64,000 bases of DNA from JBCAXA01 sp038749025 (GCA_038749025.1 JBCDIL010000002.1:124001-188000); one strand, 5' to 3'. Shown: positions 51,873-59,783, counted from the first letter of the stretch. Notes: generated by a model from the letters alone, not told the origin. Made by a program: numbers and translations.

Positions 51873-52928
51873 ATGAACGTAAAGCCACTGTTCAATTTGA
51901 TGGTGGAGAAAAAGGCCTCCGACCTTTTCTTCACTTCGCACGCACCGGTCAAGATCAAGATCGACGGCAAGATCATGCCGGTCAATAAGCTCGAGCTGAC
52001 ACCGAAGATGGTGCGGCAAGCGGCGTTCGACCTAATGAATGAAGAGCAGATGGAGTTCTTCGCCCGCGAACTCGAGATCGACTTCGCGATTTCGGAGCCT
52101 GGCCTCGGCCGTTTTCGCGTCAATGTTTTCCACCAGCGCAGTAACGTCGGCATGGTATTGCGCTACATCACGGCCGAAATGCCACGCCTCGACGAGCTCG
52201 GTATGCCCGAGGTTCTAAAAGAGCTGGTTATGCTGCGCCGCGGTTTGATCCTAATGGTGGGTGCAACCGGCAGCGGTAAATCGACAACATTGGCCTCGAT
52301 GCTTAATCACCGCAACGAGAAGACGTCGTCGCACATCATCACGATTGAAGACCCGATCGAGTTCCTCCATCCGAACAAGAAATCGATCGTAAACCAGCGC
52401 GAGCTAGGCTTGGATACGAAGTCCTACAGCCGGGCCTTAAAGAGTGCGATGCGCGCGGCGCCTGACGTTGTGTTCATCGGTGAGATCCGCGATCGCGAAA
52501 CGATGCAAGCGGCGGTTGATCTCGCCGGCACCGGTCACTTGGCCATCGCTACGCTGCACTCGAACAACTCGCCGGAAACACTCGACCGAATCATCAACCT
52601 GTTCCCCGAGGCGCAGCAGCGACAGATCTTCATGGACCTGTCGCATTATCTACGTGCGATTATTTCGCAGCGCCTGGTACGCGGCCGCGACGGCAAGCGT
52701 CTTGCTGCGGTCGAGGTCATGCTCAACACGCCGCACATCGCTGAACTGATCAACCGCGGCGATATTTCGGCGGTCAAAGAGGCCGCGAAAGACTCGAGCG
52801 AGCAGGGCATGCAGAACTTCGATCAAGCGCTGCTCGAATTGTATCGGCAAGGCAAGATCACAATGGAAGAGGCGCTGCAGAACGCCGACTCCAGAACCAA
52901 CCTCGAAGCGCAAATCAACTTCGGTTAG
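51873..52928 (+). CDS. Third PilT/PilU-family ATPase
   Basis: 351 residues with the full motor set: Walker A GATGSGKSTTLASM, IEDPIEFLHPNKKS, Walker B PDVVFIGEIRDRETMQ and His box HLAIATLHSNNS. It resembles PilU more than PilT (it ends near ADSRTNLEAQI, like PilU's ADSSNELRLRI) and lacks AIRNLIRE. It starts 13 nt after pilU, and the three genes form one operon. Its role (redundant retraction motor, alternative substrate or regulator) cannot be decided from sequence. Several bacteria encode PilT paralogues, but a pilT-pilU-pilU-like run is less usual. Confidence 0.92.
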   Translation: MNVKPLFNLMVEKKASDLFFTSHAPVKIKIDGKIMPVNKLELTPKMVRQAAFDLMNEEQMEFFARELEIDFAISEPGLGRFRVNVFHQRSNVGMVLRYITAEMPRLDELGMPEVLKELVMLRRGLILMVGATGSGKSTTLASMLNHRNEKTSSHIITIEDPIEFLHPNKKSIVNQRELGLDTKSYSRALKSAMRAAPDVVFIGEIRDRETMQAAVDLAGTGHLAIATLHSNNSPETLDRIINLFPEAQQRQIFMDLSHYLRAIISQRLVRGRDGKRLAAVEVMLNTPHIAELINRGDISAVKEAAKDSSEQGMQNFDQALLELYRQGKITMEEALQNADSRTNLEAQINFG

Positions 52929-52956
52929 CCCAGGCATTCACGCCGCCGTCCCCACT

Positions 52957-53111
52957 GATGTGGGAGCGGCAAGGCGACTCGCCGGTAGGCTCGTCGCGTT
53001 CGACCCGGCTGAAGCGGTGCTTCAGCGATCCCGGGTCTCACTCCCGCCGCGATGGGGTCCGCGGCTGGCCTTGACGCTGTATTCATCGGGCCGGGACGGC
53101 CCTCCCACATC
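52957..53111. repeat. REP-pair unit 1, interrupted forward half
   Basis: The forward half begins GATGTGGGAGCGGC but is broken after 52970 by about 74 bp and resumes as CGCCGCGATG at 53045. The extra segment holds its own hairpin (53008-53015 with 53019-53026, 8 bp, loop GGT), extended by ACCCGG/CCCGGGT. The inverted half lies at 53084-53111 and has one change (GGGACGG). Confidence 0.75.
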
Positions 53112-53152
53112 TTCGTTCGCCGTTGCCGCTTATTGCCGATGTGGTTACTACT

Positions 53153-53237
53153 GATGTGGGAGCGGCGTCTCGCCGCGATCAAATCCGCGGTTGGCATTGA
53201 CGCTGCTGTTATCGGGCCGAGACGGCCCTCCCACATC
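53153..53237. repeat. REP-pair unit 2
   Basis: Forward half 53153-53179 with stem GCGGCG-TCT-CGCCGC; inverted half ends 53237 with stem GGGCCG-AGA-CGGCCC. The core is diverged (CAAATCCGCGGTTGG). Confidence 0.85.
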
Positions 53238-53279
53238 TGCGTTTGCTGCTGCCGTTGGTTTCTCGATGTGGGTTCTACT

Positions 53280-53364
53280 GACGTGGGAGCGGCGTCTCGC
53301 CGCGATGGGGTCCGCGGCTGGCAGCGTCGCTGATTTCATCGGGCCGAGACGGCCCTCCCACATC
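53280..53364. repeat. REP-pair unit 3
   Basis: Forward half 53280-53307 (GACGTGGGAG variant), inverted half 53337-53364; both stems are perfect. Confidence 0.85.
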
Positions 53365-53389
53365 TTCGTTCACCGCAGCGCCAAACCCC

Positions 53390-53474
53390 GATGTGGGAGC
53401 GGCGTCTCGCCGCGATGAGGTCCGCGGATGGCATCGTCGCTGTATTCATCGGGCCGAGTCGGCCCTCTCACATC
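53390..53474. repeat. REP-pair unit 4
   Basis: Forward half 53390-53417, inverted half 53447-53474. The inverted half carries AGT for AGA in the loop and TCTCAC for TCCCAC. The linker before it differs from the others. Confidence 0.85.
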
Positions 53475-53516
53475 TGCGTTTGCCGCTGCCGTTGGTTTCC
53501 CGATGTGGGTTCTACT

Positions 53517-53600
53517 GATGTGGGAGCGGCGTCTCGCCGCGATGAGGTCCGCGGATGGCAGCGTCGCTGTGTTCATCGGGCCGAGACGGCCCTCCCACAC
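53517..53600. repeat. REP-pair unit 5
   Basis: Forward half 53517-53544, inverted half 53574-53600; the end reads CCCACAC instead of CCCACATC. Confidence 0.85.
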
Positions 53601-53749
53601 CCTCGTTCACCGCGGCGCCCCGACATAGTCTCATTCTCCGATCGACGAAAACGGCTACGCAGACGGTATTCCCAGTTCGGATAACGCCGGCACGGCAGCC
53701 CACGTATCATCGCCAAAGGCGCAACCGCTGACAGCGAGGCACTATCACG

Positions 53750-55108
53750 ATGAACCGTCGAGACGCTTTGGGATTACTAGCCGCTTCGAGTTCTGTAGCG
53801 ATGTTCGGCACGGTTCCGTTGGCGGCCCAAGCCGCACCCGCGACTAGCGACCTTCCGGCGCCTTTACTAGGCCCGCGCATGAATTTCGCGCAAGCGGACA
53901 AAGTGATGAAGGCGCTTGGCCTCGACGCACTGATCCTCGCTACTGGACTCAACTTTCAATACGCCACCGGTATTCGCCCGGTCATCTCGCGCATGGGCTA
54001 CCCGCCATCGGCGCTCGCCATTGTTAAGCGCGGCGAGAAAGACCGCCTGGCCATTGTCGGGGCTGCGTTTTCGTACTACTACACGATGGCGGACATGCAT
54101 GATCCGGCCAGTTTTCCGGCGTACTTGTATACGGCCCCGGTCGGCACATTGGCCGACGGCGAGGACGCCGGTGCCGCGCCGCTGTATTTTTTTCCCGACC
54201 GCGAAGAAGCGCCGGTCGACGCGATTGAGCAGCACAGAATCGATGCGTCCAAGACCGCGGTGCGCGAGCAAGGCGACTACGCGACGATGAGCGACGCATT
54301 ACGCGCCGCGCTTCGCGACCATGGGCTTAGCAAAGCACGTATCGCGACAGACCATCCCCGTGCACAACGGTTGTTAACTCAGGCCGCACCGGCCATCGCA
54401 GCCGTCGATGCCGACGACGCGCTGCGCCGTATTCGGCCCGTCAAGTCGGACGTCGAAATCGAACTGATGCGGCACGCGTCGGCTGGCAATGTCGTTGCCG
54501 CCCACGAGGCGCTGCAGATCGTTCGAGCGGGCGGCAGTTACCGCGATTTGCGGGCCGCGTTTTTCGCGGCCGCGGCTCGTCGCGGGCAGCATGGCGTTTT
54601 CATGGTGATCGATCGCACCAGCGACGAGCAATACGACGGCACGTTTCGCGATGGCCAAGCGTTCTTAATCGATTGCGTTAGCGAGTACCAGAGTTACCAC
54701 GGCGATTACGGGCGTACCGTATTCGTCGGTGAGCCGCCGAAACCGATGCGTCAGGCCACCACGGCCATGGGTGACGCGTGGGATCGGGTCCGCGAAAAGT
54801 TGCGGCCTGGGTTGGCGTTAGCCGAGATCACCGCCATGGGGAAAACGGCGCTACGTAACGCTAACAAACGCTACAACGTGTCATTCGGTCCACACAGCGT
54901 CGGTCTTTTCCACACCGACCACACGGGCTCGACCGGTTTGCCACCGCGAACCGACATGGTTCTCGAGCCCGGCATGATCATTAGCGTCGACTGCCCGCTG
55001 CTGGAAACCGGCGTTGGCGGATCGGCTCACCTTGAGGACTTGATGCTGATAACGGCGGATGGCGCTGAGCCGATCAATCCTATCGACCAACAGACGATCA
55101 CCGTGTAG
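53750..55108 (+). CDS. Tat-exported M24-family metallopeptidase (Xaa-Pro peptidase type)
   Basis: 452 residues. The N-terminus MNRRDALGLLAASSS, ending near PLAAQAA, is a twin-arginine-type signal. Residues of about 45-190 are the creatinase/prolidase N-domain, and 210-450 the pita-bread M24 domain. Candidate metal ligands are FLIDCVSEY (Asp), HGDYGRT (Asp), FGPHSVGLFHTD (His) and SAHLEDLML (Glu). It probably cleaves X-Pro peptides in the periplasm; the usual D-x-G entry to the metal site is changed, so activity is not certain. The gene stands alone between two REP-pair arrays. Confidence 0.87.
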   Translation: MNRRDALGLLAASSSVAMFGTVPLAAQAAPATSDLPAPLLGPRMNFAQADKVMKALGLDALILATGLNFQYATGIRPVISRMGYPPSALAIVKRGEKDRLAIVGAAFSYYYTMADMHDPASFPAYLYTAPVGTLADGEDAGAAPLYFFPDREEAPVDAIEQHRIDASKTAVREQGDYATMSDALRAALRDHGLSKARIATDHPRAQRLLTQAAPAIAAVDADDALRRIRPVKSDVEIELMRHASAGNVVAAHEALQIVRAGGSYRDLRAAFFAAAARRGQHGVFMVIDRTSDEQYDGTFRDGQAFLIDCVSEYQSYHGDYGRTVFVGEPPKPMRQATTAMGDAWDRVREKLRPGLALAEITAMGKTALRNANKRYNVSFGPHSVGLFHTDHTGSTGLPPRTDMVLEPGMIISVDCPLLETGVGGSAHLEDLMLITADGAEPINPIDQQTITV

Positions 55109-55109
55109 C

Positions 55110-55183
55110 GATGCGTCGCCGCGATGAAGTCTGTGGATGCCGTTGACGCTGCATTCATCGGGCCGAGACGGCCCTCCCACATC
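55110..55183. repeat. REP-pair unit 6, forward half truncated
   Basis: Only the end of the forward half (GATGCGTCGCCGCGATG, 55110-55126) remains; the inverted half at 55156-55183 is complete. It starts right after the peptidase stop codon. Confidence 0.75.
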
Positions 55184-55225
55184 TCCATTCGCCGCTGCCG
55201 TTCGTTTCCCGGTGTGAGTTCTACT

Positions 55226-55310
55226 GATGTAGGAGCGGCGTCTCGCCGCGATGAAGTCCGCGGCTGGCAGCGTCGCTGTTTTCATCGGGCCGAGACGGCC
55301 CTCCCACATC
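55226..55310. repeat. REP-pair unit 7
   Basis: Forward half 55226-55252 (GATGTAGGAG variant), inverted half 55283-55310; both stems are perfect. Confidence 0.85.
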
Positions 55311-55352
55311 TCCGTTCGTCGCTGCCGTCGGTTTCCCGATGTGCGTTCTACT

Positions 55353-55380
55353 GATGTGGGAGCGGCGTCTCGCCGCGATG
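55353..55380. repeat. Solitary REP forward half (unit 8)
   Basis: A complete forward half followed by AGGTTCGCGG, after which similarity stops; the inverted partner is missing. Confidence 0.8.
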
Positions 55381-55409
55381 AGGTTCGCGGCGAGTACAAA
55401 CCTTACGAG

Positions 55410-55982
55410 CTACAAATCAACATCAGTACCCAATAATTCGCGTAGCGCTTTGCCTAGGAAAGAGCAACGTAACCATGTGTCGAACGAAGGTGGAGGGTCG
55501 TACTCACAGCTCCGAAACAGATCGATCTCGCCTGGGCTGAAGTTAAGAGTCCAGGACGAGATCAATGGTCCGCGATCGACATGGTCAACGAACTCGAAAA
55601 GCAGTGCAGCGAGTTCCCCGGTTCGGTCGATAAATTTGACTTCTAGCAAGGCGAGACTGTCAGTTCGACGATATCGAACTTCTTTAACGTCTCCGGCATC
55701 CTGGCAAACCGACAGAACCCATGACAGGCGTTCAATACCCTCTTGCTGCACAGAAGGTGTTGTCGCGCGCAAGACCTGATCAATTTCTTCGCGAATGAAA
55801 TCGAACGTAAATAGATCTAGCGCGTCGGCCGGGTGCTTTGCCGCCCGGCATTGTTCAAATATTTCCCAGTAGATATGGGCGTCGGCCGGAACGCTAACGA
55901 GCGATTCTTGTGCGTTGGTTACCTGAAACCAGAGAAATGTAGCGACGAGGCCGAGCGCAACAGGCTCAAACCAGGCCCTCAT
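55410..55982 (-). CDS. Small exported protein with four cysteines, unknown
   Basis: 190 residues. A signal peptide (PVALGLVATFLWFQVTNA) precedes a mature domain with four cysteines, at FEQCRAAK, LSVCQDAG, RSCEYDPP and LRCSFLG, which could form two disulfides. No family recognised. By eye its base composition is lower in GC than the genes around it. The ATG overlaps the stop of the pyrK-like gene (ATGA), making it the last gene of the gshB-pyrK operon; its 3' end meets the REP array. Confidence 0.7.
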   Translation of the reverse strand: MRAWFEPVALGLVATFLWFQVTNAQESLVSVPADAHIYWEIFEQCRAAKHPADALDLFTFDFIREEIDQVLRATTPSVQQEGIERLSWVLSVCQDAGDVKEVRYRRTDSLALLEVKFIDRTGELAALLFEFVDHVDRGPLISSWTLNFSPGEIDLFRSCEYDPPPSFDTWLRCSFLGKALRELLGTDVDL

Positions 55983-56869
55983 GGACTCGCCGGAAACACA
56001 CTCTCAGCATCGAACACCGGCCCATCAACGCAAACGCGTTTCATCGTGACTTTACCGTCCGAATGAACGGGAACGGTACAACCGGCGCAGCCACCGACGG
56101 CGCAGGCCATATATTCCTCGAGTGAGACTTTGCAGGCCACACCAACGTCTCGGGCTAGCGCAGCGGTGGCTTTCAGCATCGGCGTGGGGCCACATGCGAA
56201 CAGCTCGGTTTGCGCGAGTTCAGTGTCGCTTAAGGTATTTAGGTACTGCCGCGCGAGTTCGGTCACGTAGCCGTTATAGACGGCGTCGAAGCCCGCGAGG
56301 CTGGCGAGTCGTGACGGCACGCCGCACTCATCGAGAAAGGCCATCGTCGCGTTTACTGTCTCGTCGATACCGGCTAGCGATGTCTTCGCCCGACCCATCT
56401 CGAACGGAAACGGCAGTTCCGACCCTAAGAAGGCAACGGTGGAACCGCTGTCAGTCTTATCTGCCGCCAGCGCGGCCGCAAAGAACACGACTGGCGGAAT
56501 GCCGACGCCGCCGCCGATCATCACGCGATTCGGCCGCTCGGGCGCCGCTCGAAACGGCTGCCCAATCGGCCCAAGGCACGACAGCACGGTGCCAACCGTT
56601 TGCCGAGCTAACGCGGCGAGCCCGGCCCCGTGAACCTTATAAAGAATATCCAACCAGCCCTCATCGCGGTCGGCATAGAGGATCGACAGCGGCCGGCGCA
56701 TCGGAATATCCGCATCGCAGGTCAGGTGCACGAAACTACCCGGTTCCGCCACGGCCGCGATGCGCGGCGCCTGCAGCCGAATGATGAACTGCTCATTGGG
56801 CCAAACAAATTGTTCGAGTACGGTCGCGTCCTCAACGAGGATCGTGCCGCGATGGGGCTTCGTGGTCAT
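55979..56869 (-). CDS. Dihydroorotate dehydrogenase electron-transfer (PyrK-like) subunit
   Basis: 296 residues of ferredoxin-reductase fold: an FAD site RRPLSILYADRD, an NAD site MIGGGVGIPPVVF, and a C-terminal 2Fe-2S motif CAVGGCAGC plus RVCVDG (C-x4-C-x2-C ... C). This is the PyrK layout, which channels electrons from class 1B dihydroorotate dehydrogenase to NAD+. Most gammaproteobacteria use the quinone-linked PyrD, so the partner is uncertain; no pyrD lies in the window. It overlaps pyrB by 4 nt, which supports a pyrimidine role. Confidence 0.85.
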   Translation of the reverse strand: MTTKPHRGTILVEDATVLEQFVWPNEQFIIRLQAPRIAAVAEPGSFVHLTCDADIPMRRPLSILYADRDEGWLDILYKVHGAGLAALARQTVGTVLSCLGPIGQPFRAAPERPNRVMIGGGVGIPPVVFFAAALAADKTDSGSTVAFLGSELPFPFEMGRAKTSLAGIDETVNATMAFLDECGVPSRLASLAGFDAVYNGYVTELARQYLNTLSDTELAQTELFACGPTPMLKATAALARDVGVACKVSLEEYMACAVGGCAGCTVPVHSDGKVTMKRVCVDGPVFDAESVFPASP

Positions 56870-57873
56870 TGCGTTAGGTGCCGAATTCGATTGTCGTGAA
56901 TCTTGCTGAGCACCGCCATCCGTATGGCAACGCCGTTCGCGACTTGCTCGGTAATGACCGACTGCGGCCCGTCGGCGACATCCGAGCCGATTTCGACGCC
57001 GCGGTTCATTGGCCCGGGGTGCATAACGATCGCATCCGGCTTGGCGAGCGTGAGTCGACCGGCCGTGATACCGAACTTCTCATGGTAGTCATCCGCGTCC
57101 GGGCCGCCGTCGGGGCTTTCCAACCGTTCACGTTGAATTCTGAGTGTCATCACGACATCGGCGCCGCGCAGCGCATCGTCGACCGAATCGATAATGCGGG
57201 CTGCCGGGTAGGCATCGGCATCAGGCGCGAGACTGCCTGGTGCCGCGAGGCGGCACTCGCCGACCCCGAGCGCGGTCAGCGCGTGGTACGCCGAGCGGGC
57301 GACACGCGAATGGCCCACATCGCCGACGATCGCGACGACCAATTGGTCGAAACGTCCTTTGTGGCGACGGATGGTTAGTGCATCGAGTAAGCCTTGGGTC
57401 GGATGCGCAACGCTCGCTTCGCCGGCATTGAGGATCGCAACATGCGGTTGAATGTGCTCGGCGATCATCCGCGGTACGCCAGCGCTGGCGTCGCGCACGA
57501 CAAAGTAGTCGCAACGCATCGCCTCCAACGTATAGATGGTATCGAGGATACTCTCGCCTTTGATCCGCGACGATGTGTTCACATCGAGATTGATGACGTC
57601 GGCGGCGAGGCGTTTTGCGGCCAGTTCAAACGATGCCCGCGTCCGCGTGCTAGGTTCGAAAAAGAGGTTGGCGACGGTATAACCGCCCAAGCTTGTGTTG
57701 CGGACCGGTTGCGCGTGCGTCGGCGCCTGAAAACTATCGGCGATATCGAGTAGCGTCGTGATGTCGTCGCCGGACAAACCGTCCAGCGTCAGCAGATGGC
57801 GAAGCGTGCCATCGGGCCAGCGTTGGATATCATTGGTCGGCGTGCTCGCGACGGTCTCGGGGGATGCGCTCAT
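56866..57873 (-). CDS. pyrB: Aspartate carbamoyltransferase catalytic subunit
   Basis: 335 residues: carbamoyl-phosphate site FEPSTRTRASFE, then HPTQGLLDAL and VMHPGPMNRGVEI. It makes N-carbamoyl-aspartate in pyrimidine synthesis. The size is near that of P. aeruginosa PyrB (334), which works with an inactive PyrC' subunit; no pyrC or pyrI is seen here. The ATG at 57873 is chosen; a GTG at 57924 would overlap ruvX by 31 nt and add an unusual basic tail. It lies between ruvX and the pyrK-like gene. Confidence 0.95.
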   Translation of the reverse strand: MSASPETVASTPTNDIQRWPDGTLRHLLTLDGLSGDDITTLLDIADSFQAPTHAQPVRNTSLGGYTVANLFFEPSTRTRASFELAAKRLAADVINLDVNTSSRIKGESILDTIYTLEAMRCDYFVVRDASAGVPRMIAEHIQPHVAILNAGEASVAHPTQGLLDALTIRRHKGRFDQLVVAIVGDVGHSRVARSAYHALTALGVGECRLAAPGSLAPDADAYPAARIIDSVDDALRGADVVMTLRIQRERLESPDGGPDADDYHEKFGITAGRLTLAKPDAIVMHPGPMNRGVEIGSDVADGPQSVITEQVANGVAIRMAVLSKIHDNRIRHLTQ

Positions 57874-57893
57874 CGCGCGCAGTTTAGCAGAGC

Positions 57894-58325
57894 TTAGGTT
57901 GCGGGCGATGCGTCTTGCAGCCACTGCTCGGCGATGATTCGAGCCGCCTCAGCATCGATGTCACCTGGGCGTGAGCGGCGTGCACCCGCTTGGCGGCGCG
58001 CTTTCAGGCGCGCTTCGGCTTCGCGCGAGCTAAAGCTCTCATCGACGAGATCGACGGGGATAGCATGGCGAGCCAGTCCGTCGGCGAACGCCAGTAGTTG
58101 CTTGCGGATCGACGAAGCCGATGAGCTGTCATTGTGCGGCAACCCGACCAATAGTCGGCTGGGCCGCCATTGTCGAACGAGTGTATCGATAGCGGAGTCG
58201 AGTGCGGCGCCGCTCGCATGCAGCGTCGTTAATGCGGTTGCGGTGCCGGTGATCGATTGACCGACAGCGACACCGACGCGCGCCAGACCGAAGTCGAACG
58301 CCAGGACCGTTTGATCATTAGTCAT
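57894..58325 (-). CDS. ruvX: RuvX/YqgF RNase H-fold nuclease
   Basis: 143 residues. Catalytic motifs are LAFDFGLARVGVAVG (first Asp), LVGLPHND (the family has GLP), VDLVDESFSSREAEARL (Glu) and DIDAEAARIIAEQWL (Asp). The family is described as a putative Holliday junction resolvase and as a pre-16S rRNA 5'-end nuclease (YqgF). The ATG at 58325 gives the family start and overlaps yqgE by 8 nt. Confidence 0.93.
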   Translation of the reverse strand: MTNDQTVLAFDFGLARVGVAVGQSITGTATALTTLHASGAALDSAIDTLVRQWRPSRLLVGLPHNDSSSASSIRKQLLAFADGLARHAIPVDLVDESFSSREAEARLKARRQAGARRSRPGDIDAEAARIIAEQWLQDASPAT

Positions 58326-58875
58326 GACCGGCGTTCGGTGCAATGCGACTAAGGTCGACGCCGATCAGTTCAGCGGCGGCACGCCAGCGCGCTTCGAACG
58401 GCAAGTCGAAGACGATTCGGCTGTCGCACGGTGTCGTCAGCCAGGCGTTACTGAGGATCTCTGTCTCGAGTTGCCCGCCTTCCCAACCAGCGTAACCGAG
58501 TCCGAATAAAGCCCGGCCGGGCGCCTCCTGCGCGGCCATGGAGCCGACCACGTCGAGCGCGAAACTGAGTCGCAAATCGGGCGCGAGATCTAACGTCGAG
58601 TCGAACTCACCGTCGAAGCCGTGCAACACAAAACCGCGATCGCGCGCGACAGGACCGCCGGAAACAACGGTTTGTGCCGCGACATCATCCGACTTTGCTT
58701 CGAGCTGGAGCTCGCCCAATACGTCGCCGAACGTCAACGGCAATGGCTTGTTGATGACGACACCCATTGCGCCATCGGCGTTGTGTTCGCAAATTAGGGT
58801 GACTGTCGCTTCAAAGCTCGGATCGTTCAAGCTCGGCATGGCCACGAGGAACTGATTTTTGAGCGATGTTTCCAC
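58318..58875 (-). CDS. yqgE: YqgE/AlgH family protein
   Basis: 185 residues from a GTG at 58875 (METSLKNQFLVAMP, as in E. coli YqgE); a TTG at 58893 overlapping the tonB-like stop is the alternative. Family motifs are ICEHNADGAMGVVINKP, VSGGPVARDRGFVLH and GLGYAGWEGGQLETEI. The role is unknown, despite the old name AlgH from alginate genetics. It is embedded in the conserved gshB-tonB-yqgE-ruvX order. Confidence 0.93.
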   Translation of the reverse strand: METSLKNQFLVAMPSLNDPSFEATVTLICEHNADGAMGVVINKPLPLTFGDVLGELQLEAKSDDVAAQTVVSGGPVARDRGFVLHGFDGEFDSTLDLAPDLRLSFALDVVGSMAAQEAPGRALFGLGYAGWEGGQLETEILSNAWLTTPCDSRIVFDLPFEARWRAAAELIGVDLSRIAPNAGHD

Positions 58876-58889
58876 GCTAGCGCAACGCC

Positions 58890-59783
58890 TCAATAGACCC
58901 GCGCGAACTCAAACCGGTAGCGAAACCGCAGCGAATCGTAGTCGTCTTTGAGATGGCCGGGTATAGGTGGGTACGGAGACGCTTGGCGAAGGACATTAAG
59001 CGCCGCTTGATCGACGCTTCCGTTACCAGATGACCGGACTACGACGATCTCGGTTAGCGATCCTTCGAGGTCTATCTTAACTTCAATAATCGGACTGCCG
59101 GAGTCGGCGAAACTCGCGAGTTGTTCACGGTTGTAAAACCGGGTGCCGGCCGTCTCAACCTGCCGCTTCCAGGCGGCGAGGTACGTCGCTAATTCACTCT
59201 CGCGTGTATCGACACTAAAGACGAGCTCGCGTGGATCCGGGTCATAAAGCTCGGGCTGCTGCCATTCACGTTCTGGCAGCGGCAGCGACTGCTCAACACC
59301 GGTCGGCGGGCTACTCGGGTTCGACGGCGAGTCTTCCGGTTCGGGAGGTCGATCGTTAAGCGCTTGCGAGCGGGCCGCCGGGTCTGTTGAAGATATGGCT
59401 GCAGCGAGATCGAATTCGGCCGGGTCCACATCCGGTGCGATATCGCCAAGCATCTCGGTGAGTTCGCCGGGCGCACTAACGCCTGGCGGTGGTGCGCCGG
59501 CCGGGGTCCGGTCTGACGTTGAGCCTGCACCGGTTTGGCTAACCGCAGCGAGATACGCCGCTTCATCAGGTCGAACGATCCGTTGATTCGTGTCCGATAA
59601 GACAACCACGTCCAATGTCAGCGACGTATCGGTCGCCTCCGGAAGTCCGATATCGAAGGTAACGCCAAGAATAACCAGGGCGTGGAACAACGCTGCCAGA
59701 AACAACATTGGTGGCAGTCTGTCCGTATCCGGCGCCGTTACCGGTAACATGCCGCGCTCGAGGACAACCGGCGTACTATTCAT
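58890..59783 (-). CDS. TonB-family energy transducer
   Basis: 297 residues. One N-terminal transmembrane helix (MLFLAALFHALVILGVTF) precedes a long Pro/Asp/Glu/Ser-rich periplasmic spacer (about 60-200) and a C-terminal TonB domain (about 205-297: IIEVKIDLEGSLTEIVVVRS, with a Y-P-P-I-P-like block). It transmits proton-motive force to outer-membrane partners. At this locus P. aeruginosa carries TonB3, which affects twitching motility, and the pil genes lie 2 kb away. The ATG at 59783 overlaps apbE by 8 nt. Confidence 0.9.
   Translation of the reverse strand: MNSTPVVLERGMLPVTAPDTDRLPPMLFLAALFHALVILGVTFDIGLPEATDTSLTLDVVVLSDTNQRIVRPDEAAYLAAVSQTGAGSTSDRTPAGAPPPGVSAPGELTEMLGDIAPDVDPAEFDLAAAISSTDPAARSQALNDRPPEPEDSPSNPSSPPTGVEQSLPLPEREWQQPELYDPDPRELVFSVDTRESELATYLAAWKRQVETAGTRFYNREQLASFADSGSPIIEVKIDLEGSLTEIVVVRSSGNGSVDQAALNVLRQASPYPPIPGHLKDDYDSLRFRYRFEFARVY

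Larger units (their letters stand above)
52929..53749. other. Intergenic region holding an array of five REP-pair units
   Basis: 820 bases without a gene. Positions 52957-53600 carry five BIME-like units, each a forward palindrome and an inverted partner around a 30-nt core; units are joined by linkers that mostly share GATGTGGGTTCTACT. The remaining 150 bases to 53749 hold no clear repeat and should contain the promoter of the M24 peptidase. Open frames across the array exist in both strands only because the repeat lacks stops. Confidence 0.85.
55109..55409. other. Intergenic region holding a second REP-pair array
   Basis: 300 bases between the peptidase and a convergent gene. It contains two near-complete units and a solitary forward half, listed separately, with linkers like those of the first array. 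The first half-unit begins 2 nt after the peptidase stop, so the array may form the 3' end of that transcript. Confidence 0.85.

Noticed and set aside
52957..53600. The regular repeats resemble a CRISPR array at first sight
   Set aside because: Units are about 85 nt palindromic pairs with linkers of differing length that are themselves similar; there are no unique spacers and no cas genes.
52960..53684. Overlapping open frames across the REP array on both strands
   Set aside because: They repeat the same peptide in several frames and arise from the repeat lacking stop codons; no start signals or protein features.
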